A stretch of DNA of 64,000 nt from Jaltomata sinuosa (GCA_003996215.1 QJPP01001696.1:1-64000); one strand, 5' to 3'; numbered from the stretch's first letter, positions 36,085 to 46,790 are shown. A program made the numbers and translations. The notes: a model not told the origin generated them from the sequence alone.

Positions 36085-37461
36085 ATGCCAAGTACCCGAG
36101 GTTCGGGGGAACAAATTGTACCTTACAACCCCGAACTTGCGAGAACACTGAGGCGGAATATGGCCGCACAATTAGACGCAGCAAGGATCGCTGCAGAACT
36201 GCAGGCCCAACAAAATTTGAATGCTGGTGGTCTGCAGGATGATGTGGTACGGAAGGATGAGGATCTCGATTTAGATGGAGCTGGCGCTACGGGCGCCATT
36301 ATTGTTCCACCGCTACCGCCCGGAGCCAAGTTCAACATCACTAGCACGATGATCCAACTGTTGAACTTGAGAGGAGTGTTCCGCGGTGTTGCTGGTGACG
36401 ATCCAAACCAGCACTTGATGAATTTCGTGGGAATCTGCAAATCGTTTGAGCTGCCGGGCGTGAGTCAGACAGCGATCAGGCTCAGATTGTTTCCGTTGTC
36501 TCTGTCTGATGAGGCAGCATTGTGGTTAACGGAGCTGACCCCTGACTCTATCGCAACGTGGGGCGAGTTGAGAGGAGCTTTCCTAGAAAGGTTCTTTCCT
36601 CCCTCTCGGATGATACAGTTGAGGGATGAGATTAGTAATTTCAGGCAGCAACCTCACGAAGCACTGCACGAGACTTGGTTGCGATTTAAGAAGAAGCTGA
36701 CACAGTGCCCCAACCATCAGCTGAACAACGAATTCTTGATGCAGACATTCTACAGGGCACTAAATTCGGCTACCAAGCCAACATTGGACAACGCAGCAGG
36801 TGGAGCGTGTATGGGTTGCACTTTTGCCGACGCCACAACTATTTTGGACAGGCTCACCAAGACCAACAGAGCCTGGCACACACGGGATTCAGAGGTTGCA
36901 GCTAGCACCTATACAGTTGGCATGTCAGCAGAGCAGCGAAGGAAAGAGGAGGAGCGCGACCAAGATATGGCGCACCTGAAAACACAGTTGGATCTCCTGA
37001 CAAGGCACTTGACGTCAGGAAGTATAGAGAAGGTACAAGCTGTGGGTTCCCAAGGTATAGAGACTGAGGAAGCGAATTACTTGGGGGGTTTCCAGGCCAA
37101 TGGCCAGGGAAACCAAGGTCGGCATTATCAGCGAGACAACCACTATGAGAAAAGTGGTTACAAAGAGCGTGACCAAGGAAACTGGAGGAACAACACCGAT
37201 AGAGGTTGGTTGTATATACCACCTGGTAATCGGGATAAAGCTGGCAGCGAGGCTGAGACGTCCAAACTTGAGAACATGATGGCAAAGATGCTGCTTAAGG
37301 TGGAATCGACTGACTCTGGGGTAAAGGCAATGCGGAATGAGTTATCAACGTTGAGTCAGGTAGTAGAGTCACATTCCACCGCAATCAAGCAACTGGAGCA
37401 GCAAGTGGGTCAGATCTCGGCATCTTTAAACCAAAAGGAAGACAGGTACCTTGCCGAGTGA
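36085..37461 (+). CDS. N-family Gag protein (458 aa)
   Basis: ATG at 36085 (MPSTRGSGEQ). Capsid domain at about residues 95-200 with LRGVFRGVAGDDPNQHLMNF, ALWLTELTPDSIATWGELRG and FLERFFPPSRMIQLRDEI. A basic Gly/Asn/Arg/Tyr-rich region (about 325-380) replaces a zinc knuckle, which is absent. A C-terminal heptad-like segment ends QLEQQVGQISASL. Compared with the minus-strand copy it lacks the amber codon at QLE, but one extra base shortly after shifts the frame, so the ORF ends 10 nt into the protease frame. The frame is otherwise open, which suggests recent or selected coding capacity. Confidence 0.92.
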   Translation: MPSTRGSGEQIVPYNPELARTLRRNMAAQLDAARIAAELQAQQNLNAGGLQDDVVRKDEDLDLDGAGATGAIIVPPLPPGAKFNITSTMIQLLNLRGVFRGVAGDDPNQHLMNFVGICKSFELPGVSQTAIRLRLFPLSLSDEAALWLTELTPDSIATWGELRGAFLERFFPPSRMIQLRDEISNFRQQPHEALHETWLRFKKKLTQCPNHQLNNEFLMQTFYRALNSATKPTLDNAAGGACMGCTFADATTILDRLTKTNRAWHTRDSEVAASTYTVGMSAEQRRKEEERDQDMAHLKTQLDLLTRHLTSGSIEKVQAVGSQGIETEEANYLGGFQANGQGNQGRHYQRDNHYEKSGYKERDQGNWRNNTDRGWLYIPPGNRDKAGSEAETSKLENMMAKMLLKVESTDSGVKAMRNELSTLSQVVESHSTAIKQLEQQVGQISASLNQKEDRYLAE

Positions 37462-38635
37462 CACGACGCATCCGAGGAATGACGCCAGCTGTATGGCGAT
37501 CACCACAAGAAGTGGGAAAATATTACCGGAATCACATCCGGTAGTTCAAACCCAAAGTAATGTTGCGGATGATGAAGAGGCGGTAGAGGAGGAAACTCCA
37601 AAGCCCGCGGAGAAACGCAAGGAAGCTGAAAAGCTTCCAACTATGATGCTTCGACACCCACCTCCCTTTCCCCAGAGGTTGAAAAAGAAAGCTGACGATG
37701 GTAAGTTCCTGAATTTCATGACCATGCTGAAACAAATCTCAATAAACATACCATTGGTAGAAGCGCTGGAACAAATGCCCGGTTATGCCAAGTTCATGAA
37801 GGACTTGATTACAAAGAAGCGAACGGTAAGTTTTGAGCCGGAAGACAACCTCCATCACTGCAGCGCTATTTCCTCTAGATCGTTAGTGGAAAAGAAAGGA
37901 GATCCAGGTGCGTTCACTGTTCCATGTACCATCGGGAAGCTCAACTTCGGAAGAGCTATGTGTGATCTTGGTGCTAGCATCAATTTGATGCCGCTAGCAG
38001 TGTATGACAAATTGGGTTTGGGAGCTCCTAAACCAATGTCCATGAGAGTGATGATGGCGGACCGTTCGGTAAAGCGACCCGTAGGGATATTGTCTGATGT
38101 GCTGGTCCAGATTGGTAAGCTTATATTCTCGGCCGACTTTGTGATCTTGGATTGCGAAGTGGACTTCGAAGTTCCCATAATCTTGGGACGACCATTGCTA
38201 GCCACAGCAAGAGCATTGGTTGACATGGAGAAAAATGAACTGACCTTCCGATTGAACAATGAAGTGGTCAAGTTCGATGTGTCCAAATTGATGAAGCAAC
38301 CAAGTGACATGAGGGTGGTCGCGGTCATCAATGCTAGTGAGGAAGCTCCTGCGGATGTGCACATTGAGGAGAAGTGTTGGGTCGAGACGCTAGCTGTTGT
38401 GAGAAGGATGCCGCGAAAAAAGAAGCATGTTGCGGAGAGCGGTGTAAATAGCTCAAGGAAACAAAAACACCGCAAGAGAATCTACAAGGAAAGAGCGAAG
38501 AAGCGGTCACGACTAGCGGCGGAGCAAATAAAAGAGGAAGTTGGAGCGCAACATGAGGTTGGCGCACACACGTACTCCATCGAGTTCTCTTGTTTTGGAG
38601 ACCCAGGCGGTCTCCAACATCATTCCAGAATCTGA
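37451..38635 (+). CDS. N-family aspartic protease (up to 394 aa, overlaps gag by 11 nt)
   Basis: Open frame +1 relative to gag. Order of parts: Ser/Thr-rich start with MAITTRSGKILPE, acidic linker, RHPPPFPQRLKKK block, a short conserved helix region (LNFMTMLKQISINIPLVEALEQMPGYAKFMKD split over about residues 75-110), and the retropepsin domain. Its catalytic motif MCDLGASINLMP is at about residues 173-184, with FVILDCEVDFEVPIILGRPL near 241-260. A Lys/Arg-rich tail follows. It would need -1/+1 frameshifting, a spliced RNA or separate initiation to be made. No RT follows, and the stop at 38635 ends all recognisable coding. Confidence 0.88.
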   Translation: MPSDTTHPRNDASCMAITTRSGKILPESHPVVQTQSNVADDEEAVEEETPKPAEKRKEAEKLPTMMLRHPPPFPQRLKKKADDGKFLNFMTMLKQISINIPLVEALEQMPGYAKFMKDLITKKRTVSFEPEDNLHHCSAISSRSLVEKKGDPGAFTVPCTIGKLNFGRAMCDLGASINLMPLAVYDKLGLGAPKPMSMRVMMADRSVKRPVGILSDVLVQIGKLIFSADFVILDCEVDFEVPIILGRPLLATARALVDMEKNELTFRLNNEVVKFDVSKLMKQPSDMRVVAVINASEEAPADVHIEEKCWVETLAVVRRMPRKKKHVAESGVNSSRKQKHRKRIYKERAKKRSRLAAEQIKEEVGAQHEVGAHTYSIEFSCFGDPGGLQHHSRI

Positions 38636-38691
38636 GTCATATCGACTTCCCAGGTATTCCTTTATTCTCACAGCTTTTAGTTTTCATATGT

Positions 38692-38730
38692 ATGCATTGG
38701 GGACAATGCATGAGTCTAAGTTGAGGGTGT
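38692..38730 (+). other. GGGA-loop hairpin followed by polypurine-like motif (N)
   Basis: ATGCATTG-GGGA-CAATGCAT (38692-38711), then AAGTTGAGGGTGT (38718-38730), identical to the terminal polypurine tract at 40058-40070. The Athila counterpart at 51221-51236 has GCACTG-GGGA-CAGTGC, a compensated base-pair change. Confidence 0.6.
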
Positions 38731-40032
38731 TGGGAAACCTGTGAGTCACCACCGAGGGTTTTTGGTGCCGATTTCTTTTCCCTCCGGTGTGCTATCTAGT
38801 AGAACCGGCATGTTTAGGTTGTTAGTTTAATTTTTTTTTAGTGTCTATAGCAAGCATGTGTTGTTCTTGTCTAAAAATGAGGCCCCTTAAAAATTTTCTG
38901 AGTTTGAGCTTATGTTGAAATGATTGAATGTTGGGATCTTTGTATGTCATTGTGCGATTATGAGTAGAATGAGTATGCTTAAGCCGAGCGGTTGTTTGAT
39001 AGTTGGTAGCGATATAGTTTCTTGGTGCCAAGAGCGTGTGAGTTTATTGTCATAAATTCTTACTCTGTGCATGCATCTAGAACTTGCCCGGTCTATTTTG
39101 TTAAGTTTGAAGTTGGTTGCTTAGGAAAGGATCACAGGCCCTTTTTGTGTGCAGTCAACTTAACCTAAAAGACCGTCCAAATATAAATAATCCCTTGATC
39201 CCTGTTTGAGCCATAATTGACCTTGTTCTTTCAATAACCTGTCACCATTCCTGTTTAACTTTGAATCCCTATTTTGGCCCTGGTCCTTCCTTGGACATCG
39301 TGCACCTCAACTCAGGCAATCAGCCTAAGTTGGGGGTGGCTACTACGGAGGTGAATGATAAGAAAAAGATGATGGAGAAGATTGGTTTTTGAATAGAATG
39401 AAAATCCGGGTGTGCGCCTAGGAAAAGAAAAGAAAAATAAAGAAAGGTGAAAAAGATCGAAAAAGTAACAAAAAGAATTGTCAATAAAGAGGCCGCACCG
39501 ATATCTAGAATCAAGGAAATAAAAAGGTGAATAAAGGATGGATAATGTGAAGTTATGTGGTGATAAGATGTAAATGGTTCCAAGGAGGGCTTAGTCACTA
39601 ACCCCTAAATGTATCATACCTGCACCCGAAGCCTCATTACAAGCCTAAACAAGTCCTGTAGTGATCCTGAGTAGCTTTCTGAAGAACCGAAATAGAATAG
39701 TAAGGGCAAGCCTATGGTATCGCATATGCATTGTTTGAAATCATTTGTGAGTGTGAGCGCTTACCTAGTCCCAAATCTTGTGTGTGGGATTTCTTTGTGG
39801 TGAGGGCACCAAGATGTCTGTATTGTCTATTGATTGTTAGGATAACTGCGCGTGTGTATGCATAATGTTCTATCATAACGGAATGACATGTTTGGATCCT
39901 TGCAAGTTACTGTTTCATACATTCGTGTGCTACGAGGGAGCTTGATTGAATTAAATAAGTTTGAATGACCATGAGTTGCTATAGACACGAGTTTGTGTTC
40001 TTAGTTGAGTCGTATTATTGTTTTATGTCATG

Positions 40033-40070
40033 TTGCTTGAGGACAAGCGAACGTTTTAAGTTGAGGGTGT
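40033..40070 (+). other. Terminal GAGGAC hairpin and polypurine tract (N)
   Basis: TTGCTT-GAGGAC-AAGCGA at 40033-40050, then AAGTTGAGGGTGT at 40058-40070, directly followed by the 3' LTR at 40071. The hairpin lies 20 nt from the LTR. Confidence 0.65.
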
Positions 40071-41390
40071 TGATGTGACGCCAAATTACGTCACTTTCGA
40101 CTCCTTTTTACTAAGAACAATCATAAGTTTTCAAGCAACCATTGTTGTTTTTGATGTTTTTATGTTGTATTTGTAGGAAATGGAAGCAAACACGGAAACG
40201 GAAGAAAATACGCGAAAAACAACATTCTGCCTAAGAGTGACGGCCTGAGTGACGGCCCGTCAGAGGTGTGACGGTCCGTCACTGGGACCGTCAACTTGAG
40301 GCAGTGTTGCTGCCAAGCAGTGACGGCCCAGGCGACGGTCCGTCACTACCCTGACGGTCCGTCAAGCCTGGCCGTCACGCTTAGGCAGTGGCTTCAAGCG
40401 GCGACCCGCGTTTTGGGGATTCCTAGCCCGTTTTGGATTTGGTTTCTTTAGCTCCTATAAATACCCTATGTTAGGTTTATGTTATTAGAATTCACCCATT
40501 AGTTTAAACACGTTTTTAGTTAGTTTTTGGGAGCAAGAACACGTTTCTTGAATTAACATTCGTGTTCTTGATTCGTTCTTGAGTTCTTGGTTTCTTTTGT
40601 CCTTGGATACTTGAAGATTGTCCTCAATATATTGTAAGGATCTCGTTTCTTTATTATTTTATGAACATGACTTTCTTCTTTTCATCTTCAAGCATGAGTA
40701 ACTAAAACTTCCGCAACTAGGGTTGTGGGAGCCATGGCAAACGTAGCAATATAGATTCCGGGTAGCGTTGGGTTCGATATATGTATTGTCACGTTGTTAA
40801 TCATACTTTATGTCATGTTTTCTAGTGGTTGCAAACATTAGAACATGCCTAGGTTTAATTTGCTTGAGTAAAGAAGTTAAAACCGGGAAAACTTGATTAA
40901 CGACAAGGATTCGAGACTACCAACTCTCGTCTTAAAGATTAATGCCGTAACTGGATTAGTCTACTTGATGTTAGGATTGAGAGCTAAAAAGCACATCTTT
41001 TTGAGATCGAAAGAAGATAAAAGGAAATTTGTTTATTTGGTCGAGAGACGTTTAGACGATACAATTGACGCAATCACATCGTGACAAGCATATAGAAAGA
41101 ACCCTGTTAAGCCTAGAATCGATTGTTACAACGCCATGGTGAACACGTCCCTAGTTCGCATTCTCTCCTACTGATTATTCTCTTACATAATTGTTGCTTT
41201 TGTTCACGTTGATCACAAAACCCCCCCTTTTTATTTAGCGGAAACAATTGACGACTAGTCACCTAATTCACTAAAGTCTTAATCTTCACCATATTCTCTG
41301 TGGGATTCGACCCCAACCTTTGTTTGGGTTCTTTACTTGACAACGATCGCTTACGCTTCTTTAATTAGAAGTGTAGTTTGAGCGTTATCA
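40071..41390 (+). repeat. N 3' LTR (1320 bp)
   Basis: TGATGTGACGCC start and TTATCA end. TGACG array 40236-40384, TATAAATA 40456-40463. The 63-codon frame at 40893-41084 is LTR sequence. Confidence 0.92.
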
Positions 41391-42555
41391 ACCATTACTT
41401 CTATTTATTTACTATATTTGTTTATCTGTGGGCGCGAGGCCATAGCATGGACCGAACGGAGTGCCAGGTCAGTCTTCTTGTTTGGAGAGTGCTTTACCCT
41501 GGTTGAATTGATATTCTCTGAACATGGCATCATATCCTATTATTTCACTACATTGCTATTGGTTTTGGAAATACTAGAAACACGGGATTTTTGGTTTAAA
41601 ATTCATTTAAACTCAGAATTTTACTTAACCACTGATTTTCGAAAAGAAAGGGAAGTACTACTGTCATGACGGTCCGAGGGACATTTCTGGACCCTTTATC
41701 TACTTTTACTTTCCATTTGATGAGCCTGAGGTATGATTTCCAACGGCCCAAGGAGCACATATCCAGGTTTTATTTTTATGCATACGTTGATGAGCTAGAG
41801 ATTCAATCCGAGCGCCCGGGGTACTAGATACCGAGTTTTACTTTTCTGCATTGGCCTTACTTCGCATTATATCATCTAATAATGCATTGCATTGCATTAT
41901 CTATATGTACTTGGATTCTTTTACCTATCTCTCATTATTATCTTCACCATCGGTTAGATAGTTTTTTTTCTGTTTATAACTAGATTTAGGTGGATCCTTA
42001 TAGTTAGCTTACTTTCCTGTAGTTTGTATTATATATTATCTTTCTGAGCTCTGTAGTTTATATTATATGATGCCTACTGGGTATCCATTGTTTGGTTCTC
42101 ATACTACACTCTACATCTTTTTCTGATGCAGCACTTAGTACGAGCCACCCTCATTGGTCCTCCTATCATTTGTGGCCAACTGCTATTCGGATCGTGGTGA
42201 GCTCCTGGCATTTTAAAGACTTTTTATTGCTTTCCATCTATGTTTTTGTCAATATTTTTTATTTTGGATAGACAGTACTTGTTGTACATCTACTCTATAC
42301 TTTAGATGCTCTTGTACCGGTGACACCAGTTTTGGGGTTGGTTCATGTGTATATTTTGTCTTGTCAGTCAGTTTAGGGCCATTTTTGTATATTTATTACA
42401 GTTGGTATGTATCTATAGTATTGGCCCCTATTTCCTTATGTTTATCTTTTGCTTTCTTTATTTGAACTGTTGTATTTTACTTCTGTATCATTGGGTTGGC
42501 TTGCCTACTGAGGGGTTATGTAGGTGTCATCGCGGCCCAATTTTGGGTCGTGACA
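41391..42555 (+). repeat. LTR fragment right of the N element
   Basis: The last 500 bp (from about 42060, GATGCCTACTGGGTATCC, to GGGTCGTGACA at 42555) align with the end of LTR B. The first part (41391-42050) does not obviously align with LTR B or with the fragment at 33084-34634, so the two flanks of N may come from different loci. No gene. Confidence 0.55.
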
Positions 42556-42610
42556 GGCACGAATAAAGGAAAATGATCACGAGGGTCATTACATTATCCA
42601 CTACTAAAAG

Positions 42611-42630
42611 AACTTTCATCCTCGAAAGTT
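42611..42630 (-). other. 3'-terminal hairpin with GAGGAT loop (D)
   Basis: The minus strand reads AACTTTC-GAGGAT-GAAAGTT, seven perfect pairs, 17 nt from the LTR start at 42593. The stretch could also read as protein (TFEDES) in one frame, so coding constraint is an alternative explanation for this copy. Confidence 0.6.
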
Positions 42631-42639
42631 AAAGTCAAG

Positions 42640-43377
42640 AATGTACCTAAAGACTTGAAAAGGTGAGGATAACAGGTCTGTATGTCCTGCTCGATCTCCC
42701 AAGTATCCTCCTCGACAAGATGATGCCGCCACTAAACCTTAATTGATGAAATCTCCTTGGACCTCAACTTCCTAACAAACCTGTCCAAAATAACAACAGG
42801 CTCCTCCTCAAAAGAGAAAGAGTCATCCAACTGAACTGAATCCCATTGAAGTACATGCGACTCATCTGGAACATACCATCTCAGCATTAAAAACATGAAA
42901 AATAAGGTGAACAATTGAAAGAGTAGGAGGCTAGGCTAACTCAATGCTACCTCCCCAATGCGATGAAGGATCTCAAATAGCCCAATGAACCTAGGGCTAA
43001 GCTTTCCCTTCCTCCTGAGCCTCATCACGACCTTCATGGGCGACATACGAAGGAACATTTTGTCACCAACCATAAACTCCATAATCTCAAACCCTCGATA
43101 AGCATAGCTCTTTAGCCTACTTTTGGAAGTACGTAATCTCTCCTGAATAACATGAACCATATCCATAGAATCATGTAGGAAGTTAGAACCCCACGGTCTA
43201 ACCTCTAAGGCATCAAACCAACCCACTGGAGACCTGCACCACCTTCCATACAATGCCTCAAACAGAGCCATCTGAATATTAGAATAGTAGCTATTATTAT
43301 ACGTGAACTCTATGAAGGCTAAGAACTGGTCCCACTGACCTCTGAAATCAATAACACAGACCGCAACATATCCGCTA
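42640..43377 (-). pseudogene. Integrase C-terminus and chromodomain of element D
   Basis: The minus frame from 43377 reads VIDFRGQWDQFLAFIEFTYN, then MALFEALYGRWCRSPVGWF and the GKLSPRFIGLFEI module, all typical of chromovirus integrase C-terminal regions. A second frame (42914-42732) holds YVPDESHVLQWDSV and VVILDRFVRKLRSKEISSIKV, the start of a chromodomain, with the WEIEQDIQTCYPHLF-type end after a stop. Frame changes and stops make it inactive. The catalytic core is missing because LTR C interrupts. Confidence 0.82.
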
Positions 43378-45510
43378 TGTAACACCCCAGAAATCAAACC
43401 AGCTATCTAAGTTAAAATCTGGGAAAAATTTCATGTTTCAGGAATGATGGGTCCAAACTATGGACCGTGGTTTGAACCACGGGTCGTGGAATGGAACTGT
43501 GATTCCCTTTGATTGATTCAGCCTCTGGTCTGGAACCACGAGTTGGTTCTACGGACCATGGTTTAAACTATGGGTCCATCCTGTCCACTCGTGGAACTCA
43601 GATTAGAGAGGTGGCAGGTCCCTCTAAAATGACGACTTCATTCTACGACTCATCGTCCAAACGACGAGCCATAGTCCTGACTCGTGATTTGAACGAGGAC
43701 TGTCTAGGTCCCCAGGAACCATGACTCCAAATGACGATCCTTAGTTCATTCTACGGGTCCATCTTGTTGACCCGTAGAAGTGCTTCTGCAGCCTGAAAGT
43801 TCTTGGTAGGAACTACGAGTGGAACCACCGGTCATGATTCAAACGATAACCCTTAGAACTAACTCGTGATCCCTGAAATCGACCATTTTCCAAATTTTTC
43901 TAATTTATGTCCCGGGGGTATTTTAGTCATTACCACTCTTTTAACCCCTAAATAATGTCATTTTGACTATTTCAAGAAGGGTTTTCACCCTTATTAGCCT
44001 AAGCTCCTTCTCATTACTTCACTCTTCTCCCAAAAAGAAAAATTCTTCTCCAAGCTCCAAGTTCAAGCCTCCTAAGTCTTTTCAATTTAAGTGGGTTATC
44101 TTCAATCAAGGTATGTGGGTAATCAACATTGGGTTCCTTTCACCCTTGTTACCAAAACCCCTAATTCAAATTTTGATTTCATGGTTTTCAAATTAGGGTT
44201 CTTATTTAATTCTCATAGGTTTTGCTAAATATGGTCTCTTCATGATTTGATTATGAAATTACTATTAAAATTGCAAAATTTTACATGGGTTTTTACATGT
44301 TAACTCTTATTACATGAATTAAATTTTAACCATGGAAATTCCTACATGCATGAAGTTGATTAAAGCAAATTGGATTTTCATAGCATGTTCCTTATGGGTA
44401 TTCAAGCATGTGCATGCGTAGTTCCTATGTTCTATGAAAATATATGTATTATGAAATTGAACTAGAGTCATGCAAAGTTTTACAAGTTATGAAGTATGCA
44501 AATTTCACAAGTTAGAAAGTATTATGCAAGACAAGACACCCGATGTTCCATCAATGCTCATGAATCAATTTCTAAACCCTAATTCATGAGTAGTATGATG
44601 ATCTGGGGTATGAACACATTACGAAAAAGTTTGGCATCAGATATTTCACATGTATATAAGCTCATGTTATATGTTTTGGGAGTAGTATTTAGCACCGAGA
44701 GACGAGGGTTCAGATAACACAAGTCCAAAACTACGTTGCCACCGTAGGTTGCCCTCCGTGGCTTATCATGACAGGATCCTGGTACGACATGGTTCTAACT
44801 TTGTCTAGTTAGGACAACTCGTTTCAGTAGGGGTACATAACACTAGACTCCATGTAGCTTAGCATGGTTTAATATCGGTTAAGAGAAACTCTCACATGTT
44901 TATTTTCAAGCTATGAAGTTATATGATTCTATCCTATGAACCCTAAACTTTATTTCATGTTTCATGTTTTATACCTTGATATTTATTCATGTTCTTACCT
45001 TAAATAACAAGTTCATTCTTAAACATGTTTTAAATGGTTTTTATCATGATTCATGCATTGCTCGTATACTCGGTACATCCTATAGTACTGACGCATATCT
45101 TGTGTTGCATCATTTGATAATGCAGATTCAGGTGTACATCCTCAGACTCATGGATAGAGTTTCTCGGTTACTCCCAGACAGCTGTTGGTGCGTCCTCTTA
45201 GGTGAAGGACTAGTTATGTTTTTATCTTGTGTTAGCTTTTCATTCCATACTTCGAGTTAGCTAAGGTCTTGTCCTAGAAACTCTTTATGTCATGAGTAGA
45301 GGCTTTTCAGACATAGACAGTATTTGAGTCTTCGTATGGATCTTGTATTCCCATTTGACTTGACTCTCCATTTATGTTATTCCGACTTCATCTATTGTGC
45401 TTCCGCTTACTTTATATTACGCTTGAGGATGCTATGACCAAGGGTTAGCTTGGGGAACTTGTGGTTCCAAATCCCATATTATGTCTAAGGGGTAACCTCA
45501 GGGCGTGATA
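43378..45510 (+). repeat. 5' LTR of chromovirus C (about 2.13 kb)
   Basis: Starts TGTAACACCCC and ends GGGCGTGATA (consensus TGACA), directly before the primer site. U3 has an array of CCGTGG/CCACGG words (about 43440-43870), for example GACCGTGGTTTGAACCACGG. A splice-donor-like CAAG/GTATGTGGG lies at 44110/44111. It is homologous to solo LTR E. Confidence 0.87.
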
Positions 45511-45514
45511 AACT

Positions 45515-45526
45515 TGGTATCAGAGC
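45515..45526 (+). other. Primer binding site, initiator tRNA-Met type (C)
   Basis: TGGTATCAGAGC, the standard site of plant chromoviruses, 4 nt after the LTR end. Confidence 0.92.
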
Positions 45527-45717
45527 CTCAGGTTCAAGAGTCCTAGGATGTCTGAAAGCAACATGAGTAGAGTCTCTTTCATGTGTTTAAAGCGCGACAC
45601 GCATATGAGAGAGAAGCTATAAGATGTCTTAGAAATATCCACTTCTTTCATGATCATGTTGTGCTATAGATCTTAACTCTTATGTTCCTTTAATCCTCAT
45701 CTTGTACATTTCAGATT

Positions 45718-46790
45718 ATGCCTCCTCGATGTGCTATGCCTCCCTAAGCCGCTCAGAATGATGTTCCTCCCGTTCCGGTCCCCAATGTCATGAATGAGGA
45801 GTTTAGAAATTACATTCATTTGCTAGCCCAGACCTTGGCCACTCAGGCTAATCAGCAAGCTCCTGCCCCCATTCATCCTCAAGGTGAGGTAGCAGCCCGA
45901 GTTCGTGACTTTATCTGTATGAACCCGCCTAAGTTCTGGGGTTCGAAAGTGAGTAAGGACCCATTCAACTTTATTGATGAAGTGAAGAAGATATTCAAAG
46001 TTATGCAAGTGGTTGGTGTTGATTATGTTGAGCTTGCATCCTATTAACTCAAGGATGTAGCTCATATTTGGTTCACGCAATGGAAGAATACTAGGGTGAG
46101 GGACGCGGTCCCCACGACTTGGGAGTGTTTTGAGAGGGCCTTCCTTGACAGGTTCTTTCCCCGAGAGTTGAGGCAAGTGAAGGAGGAGGAATTTGTGAAC
46201 TTGAGATAGGGGTCAATGTCAGTTCAAGAGTATAGTCTGAAGTTCACTCAGTTGTCTAGATATGATCCCTCCATGGTAGCAGACCCGCATGATCAAATGA
46301 GCAAGTTCATCTATGGGGTTTCTGATGTAGTGAAGAAAGAGTGTAGGTTTGCCTTGTTATTGAGTGATATGAACATTTCCCGACTTATGACTCATTCCCA
46401 ACAGATTGAGGGTTACTAGCTAAGGGATATAGCAAGAGAGAAAAAGAGGGCTAGATCCGAGGGATCAAGTTTTGGTCATCACAGGTCCGGAGGTGGACAT
46501 CGCTCTTCTTTCCAGAAGATGTCATCAGGATCCGTGCATTCTTCTGCTAGTGCTCCTACCCAGGCTCAGAGGCCTCATCATGATCAGGGCAGTAGAGGAC
46601 CTGGTTCCTATTTCCAGTCTCAGGCTGGACACTTGATTGGAGATTGCCCTTCAGCTAAGAAGGGGCAGGGAGATGGTAGGACTCAGTCTACCCCATCAGC
46701 TTCATGAGGTAGACCATCCCAGCAGGGCACAACTTCTAGTTCTAGTGGTCAGCGCCAGAACTGTCTTTACGCTATGTCCTCTCGTCAGGA
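45718..46790 (+). pseudogene. Gag of chromovirus C
   Basis: ATG at 45718 (MPPRCAMPP), preceded at 45714 by a good 3' splice site (TTGTACATTTCAG). Capsid blocks are FICMNPPKFWGSKVSKDPFNF, FERAFLDRFFPRELRQ and MSVQEYSLKFTQLSRY. The zinc-knuckle region (about 46600-46660) keeps only a remnant (GHLIGDCPSAKK). In-frame stops at several sites look like CAG or CAA changed to TAG or TAA. Inactive. Confidence 0.85.

Larger units (their letters stand above)
38636..40070 (+). other. Non-coding 3' tail of N (plus copy)
   Basis: No coding frame. It contains a GGGA hairpin (38692-38711), polypurine-like motifs at 38718-38730 and about 39326-39338, and the terminal hairpin and polypurine tract (40033-40070). 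Shared blocks with the Athila 3' tail indicate descent from that region. Short minus-strand open frames here are not credible. Confidence 0.75.
34635..41390 (+). mobile_element. Complete N-family gag-protease element (6756 bp)
   Basis: 5' LTR 34635-35955, tRNA-Asp primer site, gag, protease, non-coding tail of about 1.4 kb, polypurine tract and 3' LTR 40071-41390. No RT, RNase H or integrase can be found between protease and 3' LTR. This matches the idea of a gag-bearing non-autonomous LTR element. The 5-bp flanks TATTG and ACCAT do not match, and the outer sequences do not look like one interrupted site. The element may therefore be a recombinant between two insertions. Confidence 0.9.
42556..43377 (-). 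mobile_element. Element D: 3' end of a chromovirus on the minus strand
   Basis: The first 38 bp of its 3' LTR (minus strand TGTAATGACCCTCG, 42593 down to 42556) are cut by the B-like LTR end at 42555. Upstream (higher coordinates) lie the hairpin, chromodomain and integrase C-terminus, cut in turn at 43378 by LTR C. The 3' end sequence matches that of element B closely. Confidence 0.8.
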
